Positions 9,621 through 18,785 of a stretch of 64,000 nucleotides of DNA are shown here, piece by piece. The DNA is from Flavobacterium notoginsengisoli (GTDB taxonomy: Bacteria; Bacteroidota; Bacteroidia; Flavobacteriales; Flavobacteriaceae). Every line of letters starts with the position of its first letter. The stretch's first letter is position 1. Under the pieces are notes generated by a model, which saw only the letters and a program-made list of their open reading frames with translations, was not told where the DNA came from and ran no database searches. A program made the position numbers and the translations under genes. The DNA is taken from contig NZ_JACHLB010000002.1 in the NCBI RefSeq assembly GCF_014207905.1, forward strand, positions 744,001-808,000, given 5' to 3'.

Positions 9621-9740
9621 TTATTTTAAAAATTGATTAATTATTGTTAAACCTCCAGCTAAAATCGCTAACGGTACTAAAAACAAGATTATCCCAACGA
9701 CAATCTTTTTTCCTATAATTTCATAGTCTACTCGTTTCAT
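9621..9740 (-). CDS. Small hypothetical membrane peptide, 39 residues
   Basis: A short frame that begins at the ATG at 9740 and ends with TAA at 9621-9623. It encodes a charged N-terminus (MKRVDYEIIGKK), one long hydrophobic helix (IVVGIILFLVPLAILAGG) and a short tail ending in NQFLK. It fills the gap between an arylsulfatase and the hydroxylase-family gene, with its stop 6 bases before the latter's start. This looks like a real single-pass small protein, perhaps a partner of the hydroxylase. I do not recognise a family. Confidence 0.6.
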   Translation of the reverse strand: MKRVDYEIIGKKIVVGIILFLVPLAILAGGLTIINQFLK

Positions 9741-9847
9741 CTGTCTGATTTTTAATAGTTAATGTAAAACTAAACAAAATATCTTTTAATTCTATAGATT
9801 TAGTAGAATTAAATATGTTAAACTGATAACTTTTTTGTTATATTTTT

Positions 9848-11773
9848 TTATTTGTTTTTCTTGTGAATACGCTGTCTTAGAACATCTTGCCAATCGATTA
9901 ACGGATAAAGGTTATTTTTCTTCGCCTGATTGTCGAATTCTGCTTGAAGCTCTTTTAGTTTTTCTGGGTATTTTTTAGCTAAATCGATTCTTTCGTTAAA
10001 ATCGGTATTTAGATTATAAAGTTCCCAAACATCATTATCAAAATTACTTGGCTCGTCTTTTTTAGATAAAGCATCATTTTGAGTAATATCAATATAATCA
10101 GGGTGATGTGGTGCCGAAGCTTTCCAACCATCTTTATAAAGCGATCTTGAACCGAAAATATAATAATGTTGAATTTTATGTCTAGAAGGCGCTTTCGCAT
10201 CAGTGTAAGAATAAGCTAAAGAAGTTCCTTGAATAGAATCTTGAGCAATTCCTCTGATTGTTTCTGGCGCTTTGATTCCGACAGTTTCTAAAGTTGTTGG
10301 CAAAATATCAATTACGTGCCCGTATTGCGTACGAATTCCAGGTGTTTTAATTCCTTTTGGATAATAAACAATCAGCGGATTGCGAGTTCCTCCTTCAGAA
10401 TGTGCGTCTTGTTTTAGGTTTCTAAACGGTGTATTAGCTGCCAAAGCCCATCCGTGCGGATAATTTTCTTTTGTTGCGGCTGGAGTTCCTAATAAATTAG
10501 TTTTAGATAAATTGTTTTTCAAAGATTCTTCCTTAATCTTCGGATCAGAAAGTTTTCTGAAAGACTCATCAACCAATCCAATTGAAGTTCCTTCTTTACT
10601 TGCTCCGTTGTCTCCTAAAATAACATAGAAAATAGTATTATCTAGTTGATTAATTGATTTTAGATGATCTACAATTCGGCTCACTTCATAGTCTGTATAT
10701 TCCAGATATCCGGCGTATATTTCCATAAACTGTGCATATAATTTTTTCTCATCTGCAGATAAAGTATTCCATGCAGGGACATAAGAATCACGAATTGGCA
10801 ATTTAGCATCAGAAGGAATCAAACCTAATTTTTTCTGATTAGCAATTACTTTGTCACGGTAAGCATCCCAACCATCATCAAATTTGCCTTTGTATTTATC
10901 GCTCCATTGTTTTTCTACTTGATGCGGAGAATGCGTTGCTCCCGGCGCATAATACAAAAAGAATGGTTTATTAGGAGCCGCATGTTTCTGACGGTCAATG
11001 TAAGTAATAGCTTTATCTGTAATCAATTCGCTTAAATGTTTTCCTTTTAGATCGGTAGTAAACTCATTTTTAGATCGGTCTTTTTCGGCTCCATTTAATT
11101 TTGTGTTTCCATTTAGCCAAGTCTGATCTTCTACCAAATCAGGATTGTATTGATCGGTTTGAGAACCTAAGAATCCGTAAAAATGTTCAAAACCTTTTCC
11201 TGTTGGCCATCTGTCAAAAGGTCCTGCATCTGTTGCATCTTCATCGGGAGTAACTCCATATTTTCCGACTGCAAAAGTGTTATAACCGTTGTCACGCAAA
11301 ATCTCTGCAATAGTTCCCGCCGAAGAAGGAAGTCTTCCGTCCCAACCAGGGAAACCTGCTGACATAGAAGTATGCGAAAATCCTCCAACGTGTACAGCAT
11401 GCGAATTGCGTCCTGTTAATAATGCGGAACGTGTTGGCGCACAAATTGCTGTAGTGTGAAAGTTGGTGTAGCGTAAACCATTATTTGCTAATTTTTCAAA
11501 AGTTGGAGTATTGATTAATCCTCCAAAAGCACTAGTTGCTCCGAAACCAACATCATCTAATAGAATCCAAACTACATTTGGCGCGCCTTCTGGAGGTTTT
11601 ACGGGTTCAATCCAATATTCTTTGGAATCTGCTAAAGTTTTACCAACGACACCTTTGTAATTTGGATCTGGTTTTAACTGACCAAAACTAAATTGAGCAA
11701 TAAGTAAAGCAGCAATTAAAAGCCCTTTTTGATGATTTCTATGACTTTTTATGTTATTATTTATTTTTTTCAT
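9848..11773 (-). CDS. Arylsulfatase, secreted (copy 2)
   Basis: Type I sulfatase of 641 residues. The ATG at 11773 is preferred: the frame also opens upstream at a TTG, but that codon lies inside an inverted repeat. A signal segment (GLLIAALLIAQFSFGQ) follows a basic N-terminus. WILLDDVGFG gives metal ligands and ICAPTRSALLTGR the formylglycine Cys. AVGKYG and LGDNGAS complete the core. It is close in sequence to the next sulfatase upstream (tandem duplication) and has an insertion after VEDQ that the other lacks. The pair belongs to the arylsulfatase type that cleaves small sulfate esters, by resemblance only. Confidence 0.92.
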   Translation of the reverse strand: MKKINNNIKSHRNHQKGLLIAALLIAQFSFGQLKPDPNYKGVVGKTLADSKEYWIEPVKPPEGAPNVVWILLDDVGFGATSAFGGLINTPTFEKLANNGLRYTNFHTTAICAPTRSALLTGRNSHAVHVGGFSHTSMSAGFPGWDGRLPSSAGTIAEILRDNGYNTFAVGKYGVTPDEDATDAGPFDRWPTGKGFEHFYGFLGSQTDQYNPDLVEDQTWLNGNTKLNGAEKDRSKNEFTTDLKGKHLSELITDKAITYIDRQKHAAPNKPFFLYYAPGATHSPHQVEKQWSDKYKGKFDDGWDAYRDKVIANQKKLGLIPSDAKLPIRDSYVPAWNTLSADEKKLYAQFMEIYAGYLEYTDYEVSRIVDHLKSINQLDNTIFYVILGDNGASKEGTSIGLVDESFRKLSDPKIKEESLKNNLSKTNLLGTPAATKENYPHGWALAANTPFRNLKQDAHSEGGTRNPLIVYYPKGIKTPGIRTQYGHVIDILPTTLETVGIKAPETIRGIAQDSIQGTSLAYSYTDAKAPSRHKIQHYYIFGSRSLYKDGWKASAPHHPDYIDITQNDALSKKDEPSNFDNDVWELYNLNTDFNERIDLAKKYPEKLKELQAEFDNQAKKNNLYPLIDWQDVLRQRIHKKNK

Positions 11774-11787
11774 CTTTATAAGTTTAT

Positions 11788-11896
11788 CCTGCAAGGTTTT
11801 CAAAACCTTGTAGGTGTGATTTTCAAACCTAATTAATCATTAAAGATTTTTCTGGTTGGATATTTGAAACCTACAAGGTTTTGAAAACCTTGCAGG
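11788..11896. repeat. Inverted repeat pair, CCTGCAAGG family, between the tandem sulfatases
   Basis: Two 27-base units (11788-11814 and 11870-11896), each nearly palindromic around GGTTTTCAAAACC and inverted to each other across about 55 bases. The same pair arrangement recurs at 51,736-51,816. The left unit contains the spurious TTG start of the downstream sulfatase. Confidence 0.85.
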
Positions 11897-11908
11897 TTAT
11901 TGAAATCA

Positions 11909-13831
11909 TTATTTTGTAGTTTCTGTATCTGCAGGTTTAGTTACTTGTTTTACTAAATCTTGAAGCGTTTTTCCTTTGTCAGCAGCAGTATTGTGAATTC
12001 TTCTATTATAAACATCTTGCCAGTCAATCAACGGGTAAACGTTGTTTTCTTTGGCTTGTTCGTCAAATAATTTCTGAAGTTCGGCTAGTTTTTCAGGATA
12101 TTTTTTCGCCAAGTTATTACGTTCATTAAAGTCTTCGTTTAGGTTGTATAATTCCCAAACATCCGTATCGAAGTTACTTGCAGCTGGTTTTTCGCTTTTT
12201 CCTAAAGATTGTTTTACAGCAAATGAATCTGGTAAATGTGCAGCAGAAGCTTTCCATCCGTCTTTGTAAATTGCTCTGTTTCCAAAAATGTAGTAATACT
12301 GTACTTTGTGTAAAGATTCTGCTTTCGGATTATCAAGAGAAGCTTTAAAAGTAGAACCTTGAATAATATCTTGTTTGATGTTTTTGATATATTCAGGCGC
12401 TTTAATTCCGACAATATCTAAAGTTGTTGGAAGTAAATCGGTTACGTGGCTATATTGATTTCTAATTCCGCCTTTATCTTTAATTCCGTTTGGATAAAAA
12501 ACAATCAATGGGTTGCGAGTTCCACCTTCAGAATGTGCATCTTGTTTCCAATTTTTGAAAGGAGCATTTGTCGCCTGAGCCCATCCTAACGGATAATTGG
12601 TGTTTAAACCTTTTGCAGTTCCAATCTCGCCAATGTTGTTTAAGTTGCTTTGAAGATTTTCCTCTTCTGTTTTTCCTTGAGCAAATAAACTCTGATTGAT
12701 TGTTCCTTGTAAAGTTCCTTCTTTACTTGCTCCATTATCTCCAATAGCAACAAAAATCAAAGTATTATCAAGCTGTCCGCTTTGTTTTAAATAATCCACA
12801 ACTCTACCAATTTCATAATCTGTATAAGTCAAGAATCCAGCGTAAACTTCCATGAATCTTGCGTAAACTTTCTTTTGGTCTGGAGTTAATTTTTTCCATT
12901 CTGTAATAAGAGCATTACGTTCTGGCAAAACAGCATTTGCAGGAATAGTTCCTAATTTCTTTTGATTTGCCAAAACTTTTTCGCGGTAAACATCCCAACC
13001 TTCATCAAATTTTCCTTTATATGGTTCAACCCATTTTTCAGCAACTTGATGAGGTGCGTGAACTGCTCCTGGCGCATAATACAAGAAAAATGGTTTTCCA
13101 GGCGCTGCTTTCTGTTGTTTCTGAATGTAGCTAATGGCTTTATCTGTAATTAATTCATTTAAATGTCTTCCGTCAGGTTTAATGTGAACTTGATCTTCAA
13201 CCAAATCGGGGTTGTACTGATCGGTTTGAGAACCTAAGAATCCATAGAAATGATCGAAACCTTTTCCAGTTGGCCATCTATCAAACGGACCAGCATCTGT
13301 TGCTTCTTCATCTGGAGTAACACCATATTTTCCAACAGCGAAAGTATTATAACCATTTTCACGTAAAATCTCAGCAATTGTTCCTTTATCAGAAGGAATT
13401 CTTCCGTCCCAACCTGGAAAACCTGCAGATAAAACGGTATGAGAAAATCCGCTTACGTGAACTCTTCCTGAATTTCTTCCAGTCAATAAAGCGGCACGGG
13501 TAGGAGCACAAATTGCTGTAGTATGAAAGTTGGTGTAACGAAGTCCGTTGTTAGCTAAATTATCAAAAGTCGGCGTGTTGATTAATCCACCGAATGCACT
13601 TGCAGCTCCAAATCCAACATCGTCCAATAAAATCCAAACTACATTCGGAGCACCTTTTGGAGCCGTTACAGGATCTGGCCAATATTCTTTCGAATCAGCC
13701 AAAGTCTTGCCGATTGTTCCTTTAAACTCTGTTTTTTCTTGTGCTATTCCCAATTGAGCAATCAGGACAGCAGTAATTAAAAGCCCTTTTTTAGAGCTTT
13801 TACTCCTATTGTTATTTTTTAAATTTTTCAT
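11909..13831 (-). CDS. Arylsulfatase, secreted (copy 1)
   Basis: Type I sulfatase, 640 residues, with a basic N-terminus and signal segment (GLLITAVLIAQLGIAQ). WILLDDVGFG, ICAPTRAALLTGR (formylglycine Cys) and IGDNGAS are present. Long stretches are shared with the downstream copy, including the region around FHTTAICAPTR and the QTDQYNPDLVEDQ segment. It has an extra C-terminal tail ending in TETTK. It lies downstream of susD with about 200 bases between, so the SusC/D pair probably imports its substrate or product. Maturation needs a formylglycine-forming enzyme, which is not in the window. Confidence 0.92.
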   Translation of the reverse strand: MKNLKNNNRSKSSKKGLLITAVLIAQLGIAQEKTEFKGTIGKTLADSKEYWPDPVTAPKGAPNVVWILLDDVGFGAASAFGGLINTPTFDNLANNGLRYTNFHTTAICAPTRAALLTGRNSGRVHVSGFSHTVLSAGFPGWDGRIPSDKGTIAEILRENGYNTFAVGKYGVTPDEEATDAGPFDRWPTGKGFDHFYGFLGSQTDQYNPDLVEDQVHIKPDGRHLNELITDKAISYIQKQQKAAPGKPFFLYYAPGAVHAPHQVAEKWVEPYKGKFDEGWDVYREKVLANQKKLGTIPANAVLPERNALITEWKKLTPDQKKVYARFMEVYAGFLTYTDYEIGRVVDYLKQSGQLDNTLIFVAIGDNGASKEGTLQGTINQSLFAQGKTEEENLQSNLNNIGEIGTAKGLNTNYPLGWAQATNAPFKNWKQDAHSEGGTRNPLIVFYPNGIKDKGGIRNQYSHVTDLLPTTLDIVGIKAPEYIKNIKQDIIQGSTFKASLDNPKAESLHKVQYYYIFGNRAIYKDGWKASAAHLPDSFAVKQSLGKSEKPAASNFDTDVWELYNLNEDFNERNNLAKKYPEKLAELQKLFDEQAKENNVYPLIDWQDVYNRRIHNTAADKGKTLQDLVKQVTKPADTETTK

Positions 13832-13876
13832 TTTATAGTTTTTTAGTTATATAGTTTTTTTAATAATTGTATTTTT

Positions 13877-14017
13877 TTAAACACATAGAATCATAGCTTT
13901 TAGAATCGATAAAAGGCGTTTCACTTGTTTAAATGTTCATAGTTCTATGTGTGGAGAAACGAGTTTCTCTTTACTTTCCCTTTTAATAATTTAAAATCTA
14001 TATTTCTATGTGTTTAA
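13877..14017. repeat. Inverted repeat, AAACACATAGAA family
   Basis: ACACATAGAA near 13880 pairs with TTCTATGTGT near 14004, with another CTATGTG copy near 13945 in between. The same units recur at 52,982-53,121. It lies between susD and the first sulfatase. Confidence 0.65.
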
Positions 14018-14030
14018 AAAGCTTTCGGCA

Positions 14031-15503
14031 TTAATATCCAGGATTCTGTGGTAAACCGTCCGGATTAATATTTCTTTCGCTTTGCGGAATTGGATAAAGA
14101 TTATTTCTTTCTGAAACGGAGTTTTTAGCCGTTACCTTTTTTACCTCTGTAACCAAAGTTCCCCATCTTACCAAATCGTACCAACGCTGTCCTTCTTGAA
14201 CAAATTCTTTTTTACGTTCTTCCTGAATAGCCGCTCTAAAAGTTGCCTGATTTAATGCCACTAAATCTACTGTTACATCTGGTGTTGTAATTGCCTTTCC
14301 GAATGCTCTTCGTCTAACTTGATTTATCAATTCGTAAGCTTCTGCAGTTGGTCCGCTTTGTTCATTTATCGCTTCTGCTAAAGTCAAAAGAACATCTGCA
14401 TAGCGAATAATCGGAAAATTGATTGCTACGTTTGAAGGAGTAGCTAGATTAGTTAAATCCAAATATTTTTTGAAAATCGGTTTCGGAAAAGTATAAAGTG
14501 TTCCTGTTGTTGGATTCAATAATTGCTTTGCATAACTAACATCTCTTCTTTTGTCTCCTGCTGCATATATATCATAGAATAAAGCTACATCTGATACAAT
14601 ATCTGCTGGCTCAGTTGCTGTAAATCCAGTGAAAGAAGTTGCTTGAAAAGTACTTCCGCTAGAACCATTTCCTGCTTGATTTGGCTCAAACTGAACAGAG
14701 AAAATATGTTCTTTTCCGTTCTTTTTAGTTTTAGTGAAAATATCTTGAAAGTCTTCAAATAAAGCATAACCATATCCGCCATTAATTACCTCTCTGGCTT
14801 TTAAAATGGTATTTGGCCAATCTTTTCTTGTGATGTAAACTTTAGCTAAAATAGCTTTTGCCGCTCCAGAAGTTGCGCGTCCTGCATCTGCAGCAGTATA
14901 AGTTGCAGGCAAAGCTTCTGCATCTGTCAAATCTTTAATGATTTGAGTGTAAACTTCTTCGACGGTTGCTCTATTGGTTTTTAAACTGCCTAAATCAATT
15001 GAAGTCGCTTCGTGCAAAACAATCGGAACTCCACCCCAAAGGCGCACTGCTTGGAAATAAAGTAATGCTCTAATAAATTTAGCTTCATTAATTAATCTTG
15101 TTTTAATGACTTCATTACCTGTTACTTTCGGAATATTATCGATAGATACATTTGCTCTATTGATTCCAGCATAAATCTGTCTCCAAGCTACTTGAACGCG
15201 GTCGGTTGTTGCATCGTGAGTTAATGCACTCATCGCTCTTACTTGCGGGTTAGTCGCAGAAACTCCCGCAGCTGCGTAATCTGAACCCATATCAGTTAAG
15301 AAATAAAGGTTTCTTCCAAACAAACTTTGTTCACCAGGATCAAGACTTAAGGAAGCATAAACAGCAGTTACACTGGCAACAGCATCATCTTGTGTGTTGA
15401 AATAATTGTCTTCGGTAACAAAAGAGTTCGGTGTTACCTCAAGTTCCGTGCACGATACCAGTAAACCGGCACTTAAAAGGAATGTTATAATGATCTTTTT
15501 CAT
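14031..15503 (-). CDS. SusD/RagB-family nutrient-binding lipoprotein
   Basis: Surface lipoprotein that pairs with the TonB-dependent SusC protein to capture a substrate. The N-terminus is MKKIIITFLLSAGLLVSC with lipobox Cys18, followed by the typical SusD opening (TPNSFVTEDNYFNTQDDAVASV). IRYADVLLTLAEAINEQSG and RRRAFG match the conserved TPR-like C-terminal part, and the end QSERNINPDGLPQNPGY is typical of SusD. At 490 residues it is full length. It follows susC by 20 bases, so they form one transcription unit. Confidence 0.95.
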   Translation of the reverse strand: MKKIIITFLLSAGLLVSCTELEVTPNSFVTEDNYFNTQDDAVASVTAVYASLSLDPGEQSLFGRNLYFLTDMGSDYAAAGVSATNPQVRAMSALTHDATTDRVQVAWRQIYAGINRANVSIDNIPKVTGNEVIKTRLINEAKFIRALLYFQAVRLWGGVPIVLHEATSIDLGSLKTNRATVEEVYTQIIKDLTDAEALPATYTAADAGRATSGAAKAILAKVYITRKDWPNTILKAREVINGGYGYALFEDFQDIFTKTKKNGKEHIFSVQFEPNQAGNGSSGSTFQATSFTGFTATEPADIVSDVALFYDIYAAGDKRRDVSYAKQLLNPTTGTLYTFPKPIFKKYLDLTNLATPSNVAINFPIIRYADVLLTLAEAINEQSGPTAEAYELINQVRRRAFGKAITTPDVTVDLVALNQATFRAAIQEERKKEFVQEGQRWYDLVRWGTLVTEVKKVTAKNSVSERNNLYPIPQSERNINPDGLPQNPGY

Positions 15504-15523
15504 TTTGATATATTTTTTTTTAC

Positions 15524-18500
15524 TTAGAAAGTTACATTCAAGCCCGAGATGAATGTTTTTGAATTTGGATAAGAACCAAAGTCAATTCCCGGATATAAGT
15601 TATTTTGTTCGTATGAACTTACCTCTGGATCATAACCAGTATATTTTGTCCATGTAATTAAGTTTTCTGCTGAGACATAGAATTTCACACTTTTTGTTCC
15701 GAATTTTTTAGAAACACTTTTTGGTAATGTGTAGCCTAGTGTGATTAATTTCAATCTTAAGAAAGAAGCATCTTCTACATATCTTTCAGAAACAATTCCT
15801 AAAGGCGAACTTGTAGCTCTCGGAATTTCATTACTTGGATTTGTTGGTGTCCATCTATCATTTAAAGTTGCTGCTGCATTAGTTCCAAGAGTTGAAATTT
15901 CTAATTGTTGGTTTAAAGCATTGAAGATTTTTCCGCCATAAGAACCTTGGAAAGAAAAATTCAAATCAAAATCATTGTATGAAATAGTGTTGCTGAAACT
16001 TCCAACAAACTTTGGTTGTGATGTTCCTAAATTTCCTTTGTCAAGTGCATTAATAACGCCGTCACCGTTTGTATCAACATATTTTCTATCTCCAACTTTC
16101 GTATTCGCTAAACTGTTGATTTTTGGCTGTGTATTTACTTCTTCTTGAGTTTGGAAAATTCCGTTTGTTCTGTATCCCCAGAAAGTTCCTAAAGGCAGAC
16201 CAACTTTTACAATTACTGGTTGCTGTTGTAATAAAGAACCGTTTGGTACTACGGGAAAGAATTCATTTACACCATTTCCGATAGCGACAACTTTATTTTT
16301 GTTGGCAGAAAACACAATGTTTGAATTCCATGCAAAATTTTCTGTTCTCACGTTTTCAGTTGTCAAACCAATCTCGATACCTTTATTTTCAACACCACCA
16401 ATATTTTGTAGAATAGTAGCATAACCTGAACTTAATGGCACTGGAACGCTGATCAATAAATCGTTTGTTTTTTTGTAATACACATCAAAAACAAAATTGA
16501 TTTTTCGGTCTAATAAAGCTAAATCCAATCCAACATTATATTGATTTGTTTTTTCCCATTTCAAATCTGGATTTGCCAATCGAGTAGGAGCGAGACCTGT
16601 GTATAATGTACCTCCAAAAGAATAGTTTACAGAACCCATTGAAGCTAGAGAAAGGTAATTTCCAATTTCTTGGTTTCCTGTTGTTCCCGCGGTAATTCTA
16701 AGTTTGGCTTCGGTTACACCTTTAATGTCTTTTGCAAATTCTTCGTCGGTAATATTCCAAGAGAAACCAGCAGAAGGGAAATACCCCCAAAGTGACTCTG
16801 CACCAAATCTTGAAGAACCATCAGCACGTCCAGAAAGAGTAAAATTGTATTTTCCTTTATAAGAATAATTTACTCTCGCCAGCCAAGATTTCAATACACT
16901 TTCGTAAGCATCGCTATAAGGTTTTACGGCAACACCATCTTGTAAGGCGTTATAAGTATTGGCATCATTTACAAAAGTCTGTGCTCCTGCATTTACGACT
17001 TCGCCTTTTGTGTATTGAAGTGTATAACCTCCTAAAGCAGAAAATTTATGATTTTCTCCAAAATTTGTATTGTAATTCAATGTGTTTTCATTCAATACAG
17101 AACTTACAATTCTGTCACCAACAGAAGCTAAACCTTTTGTTCCGGCACCATTTGATGTATTTGCTGGCGCATAGTAGTTTTGTTTTGTATTGATAACATC
17201 TCCACTAACGGCAACTTTGGCAGTCAATTTTTTAGTGATTTTGTATTCGCCAAATAAGCTGGTTAAAATTCTATTGATTTTAGTTTCGTTGATTGTATTT
17301 TCCAAATCATTAATTGGATTAGGAACATAACCATTTACAGAAGTGGCATAAGGATTATTAGTAACATTATAACTTCCGTCAGCATTTTTTATCGGAACTA
17401 CGGGAGCAGTCAATAAAACCCCAACTAAAGGATTTGGATTTCTTCCTCCACTGCTGCTGGCGCCTACACCATTTGAAATTGAATTTGTATAATTGGCATT
17501 TACACCAAATTTGAAATTCTGAGAATAATTTCTTTCATAATTAGCACGAAGAGAAATACGTTTAAAATCTGTAGCTATAACAACTCCGTCTTGATCAAAA
17601 TAACCTGCAGAAATAGAGTATCTTGATCTTTCGTCACCGCCAGAGAAAGATAAATTATGGCTTTGCACAGGCGCTGCAGTTCTAAAAGCCGCAGACTGCC
17701 AATCATAATTACCAGAAGTTTTTAATGCTTCTATTTGTGCGTCACTAAACGAAGGAGCCTGACCGATACTTGCCTGAACATCATTTCGTAAACTTGCCCA
17801 TTCGCTGGCATTCATTAATTTCAATTTTTTAGAGATATTTTGAAATCCGAAATAGCCTTGGTACGAAATATTGTCTTGTCCTTTTGTTCCTTTTTTGGTT
17901 GTAATAATAACAACTCCGTTGGCACCTCGAGAACCATAAATTGCTGTTGCAGAAGCATCTTTCAAAACTTCAATAGATTCAATATCAGCAGGATTTATGG
18001 TAGACAAAACGTTTACACTTGCGCCTGCATAAGTAACTCCAGCAGAACTGTTAGCATTATCGTTATAAATTAAAATTCCATCTACAACGTATAAAGGTTC
18101 ATTTCCAGCGGTAATTGAATTTCCTCCACGAATACGAACACTCGAAGATGCGCCTGGACGTCCAGAACTTTGTGTAACTACAACCCCAGCAACAGCACCT
18201 CTTAAAAGATTATCGGCTGAAGAAGTTACTTGAGACAAATTAGCTTTTGGTACAGAAGCTACAGAACCAGTAATGTCTTTTCTTTTCTGTGTTCCATATC
18301 CAACAACGACCAATTCATTAAGTTCTTGACGTTCTTCCTTTAAGTTGATAATTATTGGATTTTTCTCTACAATTACTTCTGCCTTTTTGTAACCAATATA
18401 GCTTACAATTAAGGTGTATGGAAATTTCTGCCCCGTTTGAAAATAGAACTTTCCTTCTGCATCGGTAACAACGCCGTGAGTTGTTCCTTTAATGGTGACA

Positions 18501-18649
18501 GAAGCGCCTATAATAGGCTGATTTGTAATGTCATCGACTACAGTTCCATCTAGTTTTGATTGAATGAGCGGGGTTGTATTCTGGGCTTGTATGCCTGCCG
18601 TTATGAAGAGTAGAAACAGCAGTATGTGTATGTTTAACTTTTTTTTCAT
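15524..18649 (-). CDS. SusC/RagA-family TonB-dependent outer membrane transporter
   Basis: Outer-membrane transporter of 1,041 residues. It has a signal peptide ending near AGIQAQ, then a carboxypeptidase-regulatory-like domain (about 30-115; TVVDDITNQPIIGASVTIKG), then a plug domain (VVVGYGTQKRKDITGS, later VRIRGGNSITAGNEPLYVVDG) and a long beta-barrel that ends in Phe (GLNVTF). The partner is the SusD protein just downstream. The locus has sulfatases but no glycoside hydrolase, so the ligand is more likely a sulfated small molecule or sulfate ester than a long polysaccharide; this is inference. Confidence 0.95.
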   Translation of the reverse strand: MKKKLNIHILLFLLFITAGIQAQNTTPLIQSKLDGTVVDDITNQPIIGASVTIKGTTHGVVTDAEGKFYFQTGQKFPYTLIVSYIGYKKAEVIVEKNPIIINLKEERQELNELVVVGYGTQKRKDITGSVASVPKANLSQVTSSADNLLRGAVAGVVVTQSSGRPGASSSVRIRGGNSITAGNEPLYVVDGILIYNDNANSSAGVTYAGASVNVLSTINPADIESIEVLKDASATAIYGSRGANGVVIITTKKGTKGQDNISYQGYFGFQNISKKLKLMNASEWASLRNDVQASIGQAPSFSDAQIEALKTSGNYDWQSAAFRTAAPVQSHNLSFSGGDERSRYSISAGYFDQDGVVIATDFKRISLRANYERNYSQNFKFGVNANYTNSISNGVGASSSGGRNPNPLVGVLLTAPVVPIKNADGSYNVTNNPYATSVNGYVPNPINDLENTINETKINRILTSLFGEYKITKKLTAKVAVSGDVINTKQNYYAPANTSNGAGTKGLASVGDRIVSSVLNENTLNYNTNFGENHKFSALGGYTLQYTKGEVVNAGAQTFVNDANTYNALQDGVAVKPYSDAYESVLKSWLARVNYSYKGKYNFTLSGRADGSSRFGAESLWGYFPSAGFSWNITDEEFAKDIKGVTEAKLRITAGTTGNQEIGNYLSLASMGSVNYSFGGTLYTGLAPTRLANPDLKWEKTNQYNVGLDLALLDRKINFVFDVYYKKTNDLLISVPVPLSSGYATILQNIGGVENKGIEIGLTTENVRTENFAWNSNIVFSANKNKVVAIGNGVNEFFPVVPNGSLLQQQPVIVKVGLPLGTFWGYRTNGIFQTQEEVNTQPKINSLANTKVGDRKYVDTNGDGVINALDKGNLGTSQPKFVGSFSNTISYNDFDLNFSFQGSYGGKIFNALNQQLEISTLGTNAAATLNDRWTPTNPSNEIPRATSSPLGIVSERYVEDASFLRLKLITLGYTLPKSVSKKFGTKSVKFYVSAENLITWTKYTGYDPEVSSYEQNNLYPGIDFGSYPNSKTFISGLNVTF

Positions 18650-18751
18650 TTCTTTGTGTTGGTTTTAAGTAATTAACAAGACGCCCTGAGCACTGTTTAT
18701 ACAGCACTCTAAAAGTGTTCTTGATTTAGTGATAAATGTTCTTTAAGCCTC

Positions 18752-18785
18752 GCCATTTCTGTTGCCGCAGAAATGGCTTTTTTTA
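18752..18785 (+). terminator. Terminator-like hairpin in the susC leader, plus-strand orientation
   Basis: Perfect 10-bp stem GCCATTTCTG/CAGAAATGGC (18752-18761 and 18768-18777) with a 6-base loop. It is followed on the plus strand by eight T. No plus-strand gene precedes it, so it may end a small RNA antisense to the susC leader. On the minus strand it would be a leader hairpin without a U-tract. Confidence 0.6.

Noticed and set aside
11774..11803. Ten-residue N-terminal extension of the second arylsulfatase from a TTG codon
   Set aside because: The codon lies inside a palindromic repeat, and the ATG at 11773 gives a normal signal peptide.
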